Part shown: in pieces, positions 24,643 to 37,401 of the stretch
Numbering within the stretch: the stretch's first letter is position 1
How the letters are laid out: each line of letters begins with the position of its first letter
Source: Antitrichia curtipendula
Taxonomy: Eukaryota; Streptophyta; Bryopsida; Hypnales; Leucodontaceae
NCBI GenBank assembly: GCA_951230915.1
Contig: OX579635.1
Span: forward strand, 29,698,001-29,762,000
DNA length: 64,000 nt
Direction of reading: 5' to 3'
Notes under the pieces: generated by a model
Databases searched by the model: none
Told to the model about the DNA's origin: nothing
Seen by the model: the letters and a program-made list of their open reading frames with translations, nothing else
Position numbers and translations under genes: made by a program

Positions 24643-25595
24643 CCTACAAACTCCTAAAGCACCAAATGTCCATTCAAGGGACAATAGGAATTTAGGTAGT
24701 TGATGATGAAGTAAAAAACAAACGGATGTTTTCAAAATTTTGACACAAAATAGAGCCATTTTGCCCCGGCTTTGTGTGAATGTAAGAAAATTCCAATCGG
24801 ATATCCAAATCAAAAACTATGCCCACCCGGAAAAATAAATTTAAACAGTTTGGGCAATTTTGTCATCTTTTGCTAAATTCCTCATTCACTTCTGAAATTT
24901 GGAGTGTAAGAAGTAACTAATATGATATAATGAAAACTTATTAAAAAAATAAACATTTTATTGAAAAAACCCTCATTCCAAGCAAAGTTGAAACTTTGCC
25001 AATTCTTCTAGCAAGTTTGTAAAAAATATTTTGGTCTTACTACAAACAATATTATCTTGAAAACTGTGATTTCAAAATTCCTTAAAAAATTTCTATACAT
25101 TTAGTATATTTATCTCTAAGTTTTGCAATTTGGATTTCAAACAAATTTTTGGTCACTACACAAAAAATCATCAAAACAAGAATATTATATTGCCTATGTA
25201 TTTGACTTCCTTGTATAGCAGAGTGATTTAGTGTAAGTTAGATCCTTTATTTGCATCTAAAAGTTTGCATGAGTACACCTAATAGGATACAATATTTAAT
25301 GTTGTAGAAGCTCAATTTCTTGTAGAGCAAATTTTTTATTCCAAGAAGGTTTGAAGTCTATTGACCCCATTTTGTGAGATTGAAAAGATTTTTATTTCTC
25401 ACTTCAAAAAATATAATCTTTCAATCCACACAATCAAATGGGCTCAAATTTTTTCCACATTTTCATAATAGTCTACTACACTTTTGGATGATTGAAGTGA
25501 AAATAAATGCTTTTTATTTTCACTTTTGGCCAATGCATAAAAGATAGCAATTATTGACAATTTATGTTGAAAATACCTCCAATAGACTTTAGGAA
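24643..25595. mobile_element. Probable degenerate TTAA-flanked element
   Basis: TTAA (24639-24642) is followed by CCTACAAACTCCTAAAG, and CTTTAGGAA precedes TTAA (25596-25599). Length is 953 bp, in the usual range for these elements. The termini are worn and the interior only loosely resembles the other families. Confidence 0.4.
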
Positions 25596-25599
25596 TTAA

Positions 25600-28500
25600 A
25601 AAAACATAAACGTCAAAGTGTCTATTTTCTTTGAGTGTTGTATTGCTCTATTTTTATTGCGCATAATTTTTGGAGTTTTTATAGGTGGATTTTTAGGATT
25701 AGATTATGTTTTATATTCTACTAATTTTCCATATTTATTTATTCATTTTCCAAAAGCTCCTAGTACTCTCAATACTATTGCATTTGACATACTGGTAAAA
25801 ACATGGCCCATGTAGACTAAGAAAATGACTCATGAGAAGACCCACATGACAAATTTGACTACTGGTGGGTCTTCTAACTCTTCTTGTAGTCATTCCCCTA
25901 GTCTACAAATTATACTTTGAAGCATGTTTCTACTACCGGTAGTGGCACAAAATCAAGCGGTGCTTATTGCAATATGACTAAAGTCGATTAGTTGATTTGC
26001 TGGACTCGATACTTCGTGCCCTTTTCTTTTTCTTTATCAGAGGGGACCAAGTGTTGATCCACATCATTCTCTCCCTACCGAGTGTACAGTTACGTTCCTC
26101 GGTCTCCTCAAGTTTGGGAGCTCTCATTGGTTGACAGCGTGCTTTCTGGGGCTTCTCACCTCTAGAGTAAGGAGGCCCCAATGAGGAAGTTTAGAAGTGG
26201 TTTGCTCTGATGGTTTGTTCCATGAGATTGTGGAATTGGGCATCCGATTTGTTCTGAAGTGGCATCCTGGTCAATACCATTGGGCTCCAACTCTATAAGG
26301 GTAGAAGGAGACACAGAGAGACTGCCTCTTCTAATAAGTTAAGTTAGAGAGAGAGAGAGAGTTGAATGCCAGCAGAGGGAAGGAGGCAGACTAAGTTTAC
26401 ACTCTGGGCAGATAAGGACACCGTTACCAGCAGGCGTGGGAAGCACTGGTCTGCCATGTGCACCTCTCCCTCGCTGCTTTGACTGCCTTTGACTCCCCTT
26501 CTTCCCCCGTAACTTACTACTTGTCTCGGTCACCTCTCCTCCCAAGGCAAAAGCTCTGCAACTGACTGCCACTGCAGGCAGGCAAGCTGAGGATCAGTTA
26601 CCAGCCTTTCAAACTTTAACTTACTTGGGCATCAGCCATGCACTAGTCCTCCGACACATGACAGGCTTGGGCGGCAGTGCGAATCTTCTACTTCTCCCTC
26701 GGCCACCATGCATTCCACAACCTTGCTAGCTGCCCGAGAGAGAGTTTCCTGACTTGTTTGTTGTGAAACCTCGTTACCCAGGAGAGACGAGTTACAAGAA
26801 GATTGGAGCTTACTGAACTGAACTCCATGCCGTCCGTTTTGTAGTGGTGCAGACGCTCCGGTCCAGCGTTCACGTGATCTACGTTACAGATTGAGCAGAG
26901 AGGGGTGAATATATACCTGTAGTTTTCAGAATCTTCTGAACCGATATATGGGGCTGTGGATACGATTTTCACCTCATCAAGCAGCAAAGTCGGTTCAAGA
27001 ATCCATTGAGAGTTTGCAGAAGAAACTTTCTTACTGGTCTGCTTTTCGAGTTTACGATCCTGCTTAATATAAGCGACGGTGTGGTAAAGCGGGTGATGGT
27101 AACTTCATCCTCGGTGAATTGGCAGGCTCCAGCCCCGTGAGTCATGAAAAAGGAAGTGTGTTCATTAATAGGGACAGAGTGGATTGAAAAATTCATGTCC
27201 CCAAGTGATGACCTGCCTGCTTGCATGACCTGGTCTCTGGAGTGACCTATCTGGAAGCGAATATTATCCTTTGGTTCTTCTGAAGGAGCCAGCCAATCCC
27301 ATAAATAGCTCAGCCCCTACCCCCCTGTCAGCGTTCTAATTTCGAGAAAGCGTTCTAATCCTGATGAGATCCGGATACGTCGTCGACGACAGAAAAGGAT
27401 TCACCCTGGTAGAGACGGAGTATTTTCATTTTTCTACGAAGAGGGCGGTTTAAGGTTGGTTCAGTGGGAAACTCACTGGGACGGCCAGGCCAGGCCCAGG
27501 AGTCCCTGTCTGTCCCTCTCCTCTTTCATGGTCGTTACAGGTCACTAGTACAGCCTTGGTTCATCACAAACCAACTTGACCGAACCATGTTCAAACCCAG
27601 ATGATCCTTTCCAGTAAAAGTTCAGCACAGTTTGGGTAACTTAATATCATGTTCATGTGGTCGTTGCAACATTGACGGGAACGGTGTCAGTTTTTCATCT
27701 TTCCTTTCACGACCTTTTAGCTTGCTATGTACAGTAAGGGGCGAGCTGGCAGGGCCATTATAATTGGCACTAGCGCAGATTCGTATCTCTTAGGAGGTAC
27801 CTATATTTTAACCCCGGGGATAAAAATTGCATTCGATCGGCGTCTTGTCCAGAGTGAAAAGGGGGACACGGCAATCTTGAATGTGCACCCCATCGTGTAG
27901 GTGCAGGCGCAGTCGTAGTAGCAGTACAGCTTCAAGAGACGTTTTGTTGATTTTTGAATCCGGTTTGAAGTTACTTTGACCGGATTGCTGACTGTCTGTT
28001 GTGATGGGTGGTAAGTACATTGCCCCAGAGGACTGAGAGGGGAGGGGGGTGCCGTCATTACTGGAAGAGTCGGCAAAACCGAGCAGTCAAAAAGAATGTG
28101 AGCAACTGAGCATCAGAGGGTTACAGATTCCTGAAGGACCTATGATTTCTGAGACCGGGGTGATTAAGATCTGCTTGATTGTTGCAATGAACTCCCTGCT
28201 ACCACGCGTGTTCCTGAGATGATTGATGGCAGCTCTCTTCAAGTCTTGATGATAGATAAAGATGAGATTAGGAAGTAACGCCCCGAAAGGACCCGAGCAG
28301 AGCCCCAAAAGCCACGAATTCAAACCTTGCCAAGTCTCACATCGCAGGGGTAACTGGTTAGGTTATATCCATATCTACGTCTTACAACTTGAGGCTTCCC
28401 CTCTTACGAAAAAGTACTGACTACTTTTCACATGACTTTGCAAGATAGGGAATTGCAGAACCGTGCAGAACTGCTGAATCTTGAGAAACACATAAAGGTA

Positions 28501-31500
28501 GGCATCACGCTTGTGGGGTTGCGGCACCATCCTCGATGGCTAGGCTGAATTAACTTAGCGCCTGCAGGCAGGCTAGGATCTTACCGGCCAGCTTCTAGCT
28601 CAAGAAAGTAAAGGTAAGACATAGTCGTAGGTGCAGGAAAAGCAGTCGAAGTTACCCCTGGTACGACGGCTCTTGGGGTGCCACCAAGGAGGTCGGAATC
28701 GACTCCTCTCCCCATCCAAAAATTCGAAAAGACAACAAACTGTGGGTGGAGGGTGCCTCACTGATTTGACACGACCCTTTCCGCTTCACAACTAATCCCT
28801 TCCCTCACACGCCTTCTGCTTGCTCGCTCCCACTGGATAAACTTAGCGAGTGAAAAGTTTGGGGTTTGTCCGGGTCAAATGAAGACTAGTAAGCTCTAGC
28901 TCATGGGGGTGGATTCAAGGATCAGCCAAGCCCCGGCCCTGTGGGTGACTGGGCAACGGCCGGAAGAGAGCAATGCAAGCAGGTTTTAGCAGGCAGAGGT
29001 GGTAAGGTCCAGGATCCATTAACCTTACAATACATTAGATTCTCCATTGACCATACAGGTGAACTCGGATTTGTGGTAAGTGTGTAAATACTTAGTCTGT
29101 AGACATTCAGCTTCATGCAATCGATTTTTAGGACTAATTGTGCAAAACTTTAGATGAAACAAGTTTCTAGATTGCTGTAGGGAAAGACTCAGAGTTCGCG
29201 TGTATGGTGAATGGAATCGAACCTCTCCCTTGCTGTTGCTGTATCTCCCTTGCTGTATGGTGAATGGAGACTTTACATTAGTTTTAAATGATTTATGGAT
29301 GTTGGGAGTGATCACGCGGAACGAGGAAAGGTCGGCACACACGTCCAAGTGCTCCCAATGTGTAACAGATTGAAAAGTACCCTTAGGTACATGCTGACAG
29401 TACAGGCTTCAACAGACCTGCCACTTCAATTGAAAGGGATGCGAAAGTCGGTTTAGACAAAGACTTCACTGGTGGATAATAATGGTTAACCCTTTCATGG
29501 ACTCCGTGCAGGCTTCATGTTCTGCTCGGCCTACGGCACCCGAGGCAGATTGTTTGATGCAGTATTAATCAGCAACTTGGGGATGTACCTTTCCCCTCTC
29601 CCACTTTGCTGAGACGTTGAAGGTCTCCAGCCCAACCTACCCGAAAAGGGTTGAAGCTGAGTCCAGAGAGAAATGGACATTTAAAATTTTTTAAATTAAA
29701 ATCTGCTTTAGCACTCACAAGGAACTTACTTGAAAGCCGAGTTCTGTCCTTGGGACCGAGCCTTCATCTGCTGCTCTTACACAAACGTTACTTTAACCGC
29801 ATCTTATTATTATTATAGATATTATTTTCTCATATATTCCTGTTGATGAATAGTATTATGTGCCTCGATCAATTACCTCGTCCGGTCCATACCGTAAGAT
29901 TAAATGTCGACTGGCAGATTATTGATGGCCATAGTGGACCCATCAGGCCGGCACACTGCCCATAACAACTGCTGCCTTGATCAAAAGCCACTGTAAGTTG
30001 AATAATCCAGCTTCTTTCCTGACCCGACAAGTCGAGCTGAGGTCACAGTCTCTGTGCAGATGTAATGTCACTATAAAACCAGCTGAGAATTCAGTTCTCA
30101 GGGCTCATGAATAGTGAGTATCATTTTAAATTGTGCATTCGGAATGGCTGAAACTCCGTCCCTTCACAGGTTTGTGGTCACGTCGACAGCAACATGGATC
30201 AATAATTTGGGGTTACATAATCTGCACTCATCAATAGCCCTGGAAGGCACACAGAGGAGACTGGACTGGACTGGAAGTGAAGTGCCATCGCTGTTTGACC
30301 AGGGCATCTGCTTGCCTGCTCGAAATTATGGGAGTCAAATGCTTGCTTGCAACGAGGAGCCAACAACCAACTGCATCCGACGTGATAGACACAGAGGCTC
30401 TGCACTCGCAAGCCCCCCGCCATCCGCCTTTAATTCCACCGTGACCATTATAATTCTCCCCATTCATGGAAGCAGCTGACACCGGCAGAAGTCAAGAAGC
30501 GGTGTCCGACCGTGCAGTGCTACCTTCATTGAAGTCAATGGAAGAATCTAAGAGTTGACTGCGGGATCGTTTCCAATACTTTAAAGGCGCCTGGATACGC
30601 CGGCACTCTGAAGGGAACGTCTCAGGACAAGGCTGGTACGACAACGGGAGGCCAGGCAGCCCTTCAGCTTGGTTCAAGACCACCGCCTCACTCTTTACAT
30701 GCCCCAGGTAGTCATGCTTTGGGATCCAATGATAATGATTAATGAATCAACACTAATAGGGCATCATAATAGGGTGAAATTACGATTAAACTTACATCAC
30801 GAGGTTGCTTAATAATATCACAAGAGGACTGGATCAAACTATGTTTCGGTTTCAGAATTTGATGCCGCGGTGAACCACTGAAAGCAAGCACAGGATGTGG
30901 ATCAATCAAGTAAGCAAATGTAGGGTATAGGGCGACATACAGTTCACGTCTGGAAATTCCATCACTAGTATTCTGATTACCATAACGGGGATGGTATAAT
31001 ATAATCACATCGATCTGCATGGAAGTTCAAGCTTTAAGCATGTCTGAGCACCTATCTCAAATGAGAAACAGAGACTCGGACAACGAGAAAGTTTGTATCA
31101 AGCAATGGAAGGTGGATACAAATTAATGAGCACTGATGAAGCAAATCATTGGACACATACCTGGCTTCCATCTGAAGCCCAGTTGAACCATGGTTTCCAA
31201 CTTCAGCCAGCTCCAAATACGAGGAGAGGGTTCCGGAATGACAAGGTAGGAGGAGAGAGGATCAAGGCCAGAGAGGACACGATGAGAGAACATAGTACAG
31301 CGAAAGCCCAGCCTCGTCGATAGCTTTGAGGTTAAATGCCATTGAGAAACCGAGCAAAAAAATGTATTTCAACAAAGGAGATTAAGAAAGGTCTCCCAAA
31401 ATGTGCAGCAGTGGCCACCAGCATTAAAATTTTAAATGTCTCACCTACGTCCAGATTCGACGGGACCTTCAATCTGACTTTAACTTCTTCTTCGTCTTCT

Positions 31501-31800
31501 TCGTCTTCTTCTACAATTATACTCACTGTCTGGCTGTCTAATAAAAATGTAGCTGCTACAAACCTCAAAACGGGAACTAGCACGAGTAGAAGAAAAAAAG
31601 ATCCCCTCTGCGCCAAGTGAATAGTTGGAGTGTAATCCTGGAAGCAAAAAAATTGCTTCGGTTGACTAAAAGGAAACGAAGACGGACATGCTTGACGTAG
31701 TACCTCATGTTTGTTCACAAACCCATCATGATGATGAGAAAAGGAAAGAAAAGAAAAGAAAAATAATCTATCTAGCTGACATGGAACACCAGAATGGTAC
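25600..31800. other. GC-richer intergenic region downstream of the trihelix gene
   Basis: About 6 kb without the dispersed repeats found on either side. Many short open frames exist on both strands, but none has a recognisable domain, good start or splice structure. It includes a (TTC/GTC)n tract at about 31485-31515. It may contain regulatory DNA, non-coding RNA or 3' UTR of the trihelix gene. I cannot support a specific gene. Confidence 0.4.
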
Positions 31801-32386
31801 TCACTCACAGACTTATTAATTTCTGTACTCCCAAACCCTAAGGGACATCATCTCACAGCAGCGCGCTCAGGAAACGAGTGTTGGCACCCTCACGCTACTG
31901 GTACATGTATGTTACAGAACGATCGCAACCTCCCCCTGAATCCTACTATCTACTCTGCGCATCTGGCTCGTTACACTTCAGGCAAGGGCCAAGGAAACCT
32001 CATCCGCCCACTTATTCAGATTTGTCCAAGCAGAGCAGCAAATCAGCACCCAGTCCTCCTCCCGCAAGCAAGCGCAGATCTATCGAGATCCATCACGTTC
32101 ACCCTCACCCCACCCCACCCCACCCAGCAAGCCCCAAAGATCCGAACTAATTACGATGATACAAAAGAAACACTTGATCATATTCGCTCGCCATTTGCGC
32201 AACAGTAGCTCGCAGAGATTGATCAATACAGCGATGAAGAATCATCATATAATAACTCAAGTTGATCTGTGAAGCGCAAGTGCTCATGGATCGAAATGGG
32301 GCATAATAACCGTGACTGGGGTGGGTATGTCGGAGCATGCACAACGCCAATGAGGCAAATCGTCTAGAGCGCCATTTGTACCTCCA

Positions 32387-34933
32387 TTATAGCGATGACT
32401 CCGAAACTGGCTTGGCGCCCCTTTCGGCGCTGCTGCCATTCTCCGGGCTGGAGAAGAAATGCGGCGCAGTCGCCGCGCCCGCGGGGGTTCCATTTCCAGA
32501 GGAGGCGGCATTCTGCACGGCTTCCGCGGCCGCGGGGAGCATCTTCAGGATGTCAGTCGCGTCGCCCGTGCCGGCTTTGGCCACGGCGTCGAAGCGGTGT
32601 GCCAAAGGGAGCGCCTGGTGATCCACTGCGGGCGAGGAGTCCGCGACTTTCACCACCTGCTGCTGCTGCTGCTTATTGCTGGGCGTCCCCAGCACGCCCG
32701 AGCGATACAATGTGTCTAATTGATGGAAGTAGGGACAGGTCTTGGCATTCTCCGGTCGCTTCTTGTTGCTCTCCTTGGTCTTCCGGAAGTACTTGTTGAT
32801 GTTCTCCCATTTCTCCTTACAGCGCTTCTGGTTCCTGTTGTACCCCAAGCACGCCATTCCCTGGCTGATCTCCTCCCAGAGCGGACCCTTGGGCCCGGCC
32901 TCCTGGAACCGCGGCTCCATGTCGCTCCGCAGCTTGATCAAGGTCAAAACCTCCGGTTTCGGCCACCGCTTGCTGTTGGGATCGATCGAGGAGTCCTTCT
33001 CATGCTCGTCCACATTGGCGAGGACAAGCGCTTGCGAGGACGGAGTGGCCGACGCGGGCGGGGCAGGCGTGGTTACAGCCGCCGGCGGAGGGGTGGACTG
33101 CGCCTGCTGTTTCTGAGCTGCGGCGGCGACTACGGAATCGATCGACGGGGGCACCACGAGCGGCGGCCGGGTGGGGATCTGCGGCAGCTGCAGCGTCTGC
33201 CCCGTGACTTTCTGCAAGAACGCCACGAGCGCCGCGTCACGAGTGGCCGCTAACGTATGCTCCTGTGTTCGGAGCTCATGCTCTCGAGCCACCCGCGCGA
33301 TTTCCTGTCTCCGCCATGCTTCCTCTCTCACTTGCCTCTCTTGCTCTCGTCTCTCCATAAATTCTAAGAACTTCTTTTGCATGCTCTCCTGTTTATCCAG
33401 TAGATTCTTCATCAGGCTCTCGAAGAAGTCCAGCTGTGAGGACGTCCCCGACTTGCCGCCTTCCATCCGCTTCCGCTTCTTCGACGACGTCTTCTCCTGG
33501 TTGTCAGCTTCACCGCTTCCGGGTGCGTCGTAATCATCCTCGGAAGACTCCGAGAGGGTCACTCCTGTCGAGACTTCCGATGGTCTTTGAGCCGAAACAT
33601 TGTATTCCTCCACGGTCGGGGGCGGCTTGCCGATCAAACTAGCAGCTGCCGCCACTGCAGCATTACTCTCCAATTGCGCAGCACTGGGCTGGCCACCGTA
33701 TAATGCTTCCAACTGACTGAAAAAACGATAGCTTTTCCCGTCTTGCCGCCCCGCCCTACCATCCTTGGTCTTCTTATAATACTTGTGCACATTCTCAAAC
33801 TTCTCCTTGCATTTCTTTGCATTCCGCTGGAACCCCATTTCGGCCAGCTTTCTGCAATGGCACAGCTCAATCTATCAGCATCTGTCGACGGGAGCGTTGG
33901 ACCAATTACCAAGAATCCGCAACTTATGTCAAACGCGAATTGCATGAATTCACGGGGGCTGGGCAGCGACGCTAATTCCCCGTCAGCTCCACGACACAAC
34001 AAGAAACGACCTTATCTGCTGTTTTGTAACAATTGCACCCAAAGACCGAAACTTGCACAGAAAGAACGAGCGACAGACGCAGTGGACTCGGCGTTAATTG
34101 AGTTGCAAGAGCAATCATGTTGCTCACCGCGAAACCTCTTCCCACAGTGGGCCCTTGAGTCCCGAATCCCGAAAGTTGGCATCCATTTCGGAGCGGATCT
34201 TGATGAGCGCGAGCGTCTCTTGCCTGGGCCAGCGATTGCCGCCCGTGCTGCGGCCCTCCTCTTCCATGCCATCGTCATCCTGCTGCGTCACGCTCACGAT
34301 TTGCTGGTTATAATTTGTCGGCGATGGTCGACTCACGCCCGGCGATGGCACTTCCGGGGAGTCGGGACCTCCCAAACCTAACTGCTGCACCATCGCCTGC
34401 TGTTGCGCCTGTTGCGCAGCCTGCTGCGCCGCTTGATGGGCCGCAGCCTGTTGCGCGGCTTGCTGCTGCGCCTGCTGGACCTGTTGCGCTTGCTGCTGCG
34501 CCTGCTGAACTTGTTGTTGTTGCTGCTGTTGATGAACCTGTTGTTGCTGCTGAACGTCTGGGTGTGGAGAAGCCTGCTGTTGTTGATGAGCCTGCGTCGG
34601 TTGCTGCTGCGCCTGGGCGTGCTGCGCGAGCGGGAATTGCGGGTGCGGGGCGTGCGAGGCATGAGTGGACTGCGTTTGGTGGATTTGCTGCAAGCTAGGG
34701 TGCGGTTGGTGGCCCGGGTGCGGCCCATAGTGGTGGTGCTGCGGCTGCAAGTGGTGTGAGAGGAGGTGCTGCTGCTGTTGCTGCGGGTGATGCACCGTCG
34801 ACTGCAGCGGGTGCCCAGCTGGGGGCGCGATGCTTATATTGTCATGCGAGATGGTGAACAAGTGCGCAGGCGGAGGGCGACCCACCACGAACTGTGGCGA
34901 GTCCGAGACTCCATACTGCCCCGTGTTTTGCAT
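32387..34933 (-). CDS. GT-2-type trihelix transcription factor (two exons)
   Basis: A nuclear DNA-binding protein of the plant GT-2/GTL1/DF1 group, which binds GT elements in promoters. Exon 1 is 34128-34933 and exon 2 is 32387-33851, joined across a GT-AG intron in frame (806 + 1465 nt; 756 residues). I chose ATG at 34933 (peptide MQNTGQYG). The open frame extends 49 codons further to a TTG with no ATG before an upstream TGA. Order: His/Gln-rich N-terminus with long Gln tracts (about 50-185); first trihelix (about 233-320, RWPRQETLALIKIRSEM ... CKEKFENVHKYYKKTK); acidic/Ser region; basic nuclear signal KKRKR (393-397); central charged helical segment (about 410-484); Pro/Ala linker; second trihelix (about 564-652, RWPKPEVLTLIKLRSDM ... 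CKEKWENINKYFRKTK). Both domains keep the spaced tryptophans or their aromatic substitutes. Family membership is secure; the exact orthologue is not. Confidence 0.93.
33852..34127 (-). other. Intron of the trihelix gene
   Basis: A 276-bp intron with donor CG|GTGAGC and acceptor TTGCAG|AAAGC on the minus strand. Splicing restores Arg-Lys-Leu-Ala-Glu and completes the first trihelix domain, which the intron splits between its second and third helices. Confidence 0.9.
34380..34620 (-). repeat. Coding CAG/CAA tract (polyglutamine)
   Basis: Imperfect CAG/CAA/GCG runs encode alternating Gln and Ala-Gln stretches in the N-terminal half of the trihelix protein. Mixed codons suggest age, but the tract is a candidate for length variation. 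Confidence 0.85.
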
Positions 34934-36300
34934 CGCTCCCGACGCAGTCCAGTCAGCCCCCAAGAACCCCGCCGCCTCCGCACGCAAGAACGTCGACCCC
35001 GTCCCCGTCGTTGTCGTCTTCGTCTGCTCCCCTAGGGAACGCCTCAGTCCACCCTCCACCCCATGGCGGTGGTGATCCAAATCAACCCCGACGCGCTTCG
35101 CTCATACCACTGTCCACAGCAGCACCACCATCCAACCCACCCACCACAGGGCTGCGTCCGCCCCGCGCATTACCTGCAACACTGTTCCCTACTCCCTTCA
35201 CAAGATCCCGTAACCGCCAAACGCTGATTCGCAAGCGGCTGACTCTCAAAGTGAAAACCCGTGACGATCACCCCCGAAGCCCCGTCCCCTCATAAAACCC
35301 AAACAAAAAAATAAAAAAAGGCCACCAAAAAATTCTTTTTAAAAGATCCAGAGATAGCTTATTCTCGACACTCCAATTTCTACTTCCCTCCCAACTGGTC
35401 TCCACTCCCTCACACAAACTCCACGTTCATTCACAACCTCCCTCCCTCCCTCCGTCCTCCTCCTTCCTCCCCCTCCCCCTCTCGGCACTAAATGCGGGCT
35501 GAGCTCAGATGCTACAGCGAGGCCAAGATCTCTCGGACTGATTCCACTCCCAGCTAGCTAGCGTCGGTCGTAGCAATCGAGGCAGCAGCAGGAGCAACTG
35601 AAGGCTCTCATGCAGTCGAACCAGCGACAGTACTAAGCAGGCAGGCAGGCAGGCAGGCAGGCAGCTAGCAGCGGATGACGGTGACGATCGTCTGACTTCC
35701 GCGGAACCGGGGCGCGTGAATAAAAATCAATAAAAATTCGAGTTCGCCTCCTCCCTCCAAACGCAAACGCAAACGCAAACTACTCTACTCTACTCTACTC
35801 TACTCAACAGATGCGACGCAAGAAGATGCGATTCGATTCGATGGGATGCGATGGGTTGCGAGAGCCTCACTGTGCTTAAGCTTAATCGCAACTGAACTCC
35901 CTACAAGAGTTCCGTCTCTTCTGTCATGTCACCCTCTTTCTTGCTTTCATCATCATCACCACCACCAGCATCCCACCCCGAAGAAAAAGCCGCAGCGGCA
36001 GCAAGGAGCGGAGGTCGCCGGACCTGTTGCCTGGGGCCTGTTGCCTCGCCTCAGTCTCGTCTCTCTGATCCAAAGACTGTGCGCCAGATAAACTTCAGTA
36101 ATTTTGTAGGCCCCAGCAGGCTGGGCCAGGGCTGCCCGGGAGGTGGACCCCCAAGATGCGGGCAGCGCGGGCAGGGGCCGCGCCTGGACATGGTCTTTCA
36201 GGCCAGTTCCGAGTTTTGTGGGCGCTGCCAGGGGGGAATATATAAGGATATTACGATATTACTCTTTTCTGCTTCATAATAGGTTGGTAACCTAGTTACA
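34934..36300 (-). promoter_or_regulatory. 5' UTR and promoter region of the trihelix gene
   Basis: GC-rich upstream DNA with several simple repeats: a pyrimidine-rich (plus strand) CCTCC tract at about 35430-35485, an (AGGC)n run at about 35638-35664, and ACGCAA and TACTC runs at about 35760-35805. GA-rich transcribed strands like this are common in plant leader regions. I find no unambiguous TATA box, so the transcription start is not placed. Confidence 0.45.
35638..35664. repeat. (AGGC)n microsatellite
   Basis: About six and a half tandem AGGC units in the upstream region of the trihelix gene. Confidence 0.9.
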
Positions 36301-36489
36301 CTGACACGCTCCTGCAATTACTGGGGGGAATCAGCGAATCAGTGCTGGAAGATCTTCAGAAGCGGAAGATATCTTCATGTAGTGGAGATTCTGAGCTCGT
36401 GTGGCTTCATTTGGGTGTGGAGTTAACTTAGCGTGGCCGGTCCATACACCCCAGTGTGGACTGGAATTGAATTGCACTGGGAAATGAAG

Positions 36490-36536
36490 ACTGAGTGAGT
36501 GACTGAGTGAGTGACTGCGTGAGTGACTGAGTGGGT
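36490..36536. repeat. GAGT/GACT-type microsatellite
   Basis: An imperfect run of TGAGTGAGTGAC units, upstream of the trihelix gene. Confidence 0.7.
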
Positions 36537-36957
36537 ATTTTGACCTTTGCAAATAAGTTCTAAAAAGCTGGGTTAGTTGTATGTTATGTATGTGTGTATT
36601 ATCCGATATGTTATGTGTGTGTTTGCGTTGAGTTGATGGCTGGGCAGGCAGACAGGTTGCAGGGCGTGAGGCAAGCAACCTCTGAAGTGGGTGGTGAGTG
36701 AGTGAATGGCCTTTGCTGCTCTAGGCTTCAGTTACAGGTGGATGCATTTACCCCCGGAATGCTGGTAGATTGCATTATTTTTTACTGGGTAGGTGTCCCA
36801 TGTTCCTTCCTTCCAACGCTTCATCAGGCCGGTGTTCCCCCGGGGCCCTGGCCCTGGCCCTGGGTTGGGGTAAGCTGATTGCTTTTTCTTTGGGCAACAC
36901 TGCAGGTCCGCCACAATAGTATTGAGGGGGGATTCTGTGGGGATACTTTACTTCATG

Positions 36958-37231
36958 TAAGGTAGGCACCCCAAATGGCACCTGACCTTAAAGTGCCATC
37001 TACAGGTTGTGTACATTTCCAAAATCAGTTATGTACCTATTTGGATGGAGCGCTTTCAGAAACAAACTTTGACCCTTAATAACTTTTGCATACGATGTCC
37101 AAATGCCACGTTCTCTGGTGCGTTGGAACCTCCTTTCACTTGTCAACAAGAATATATGAAAATTTGACCAATCTAATAGTAGTAACTAGGCTCAGTAGCA
37201 AAAAGTGGCGGTTTTGGATGTACCCACCTTA
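36958..37231 (-). mobile_element. Small MITE (274 bp), inverted relative of 63527-63802
   Basis: Left end TAAGGTAGGCACCCCAAA, right end TTTGGATGTACCCACCTTA: imperfect inverted repeats of about 19 bp. The whole sequence matches 63527-63802 in opposite orientation, including GTTGGAACCTCCTTTCACTT near 37125. The ends begin and finish with TA, so a TA (mariner-like) duplication is possible but cannot be separated from the palindromic termini. Confidence 0.7.
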
Positions 37232-37401
37232 GTAGTTTATTGGGCTTGTGGAACAAACATGACTCCATAACTATGGACCCAAAAGATATTTGCCCAAACA
37301 TCTTTTGGGTATTAATACACTAATTGTTAACCCGACCCTGCACTTCCCCCCTTGGAGATTGGGATAGTTCCTCATGGGATCCTAGGGTGAATTCAGTTTA
37401 A

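Noticed and set aside
27808..27818. TTAACCCCGGGG, resembling a TTAA element end
   Set aside because: No matching GGGG-TTAA end within a reasonable distance and no family similarity beside it.
31332..31808. 158-codon minus-strand open frame with an acidic stretch
   Set aside because: It starts at GTG, lies in the probable 3' flank of the trihelix gene, and the acidic run comes from a simple GAA/GAC repeat.
32395..33253. Several plus-strand open frames across the trihelix gene (also 33743-34381 and 34315-34759)
   Set aside because: Antisense shadows of a GC-rich coding region with strong domain evidence on the minus strand.
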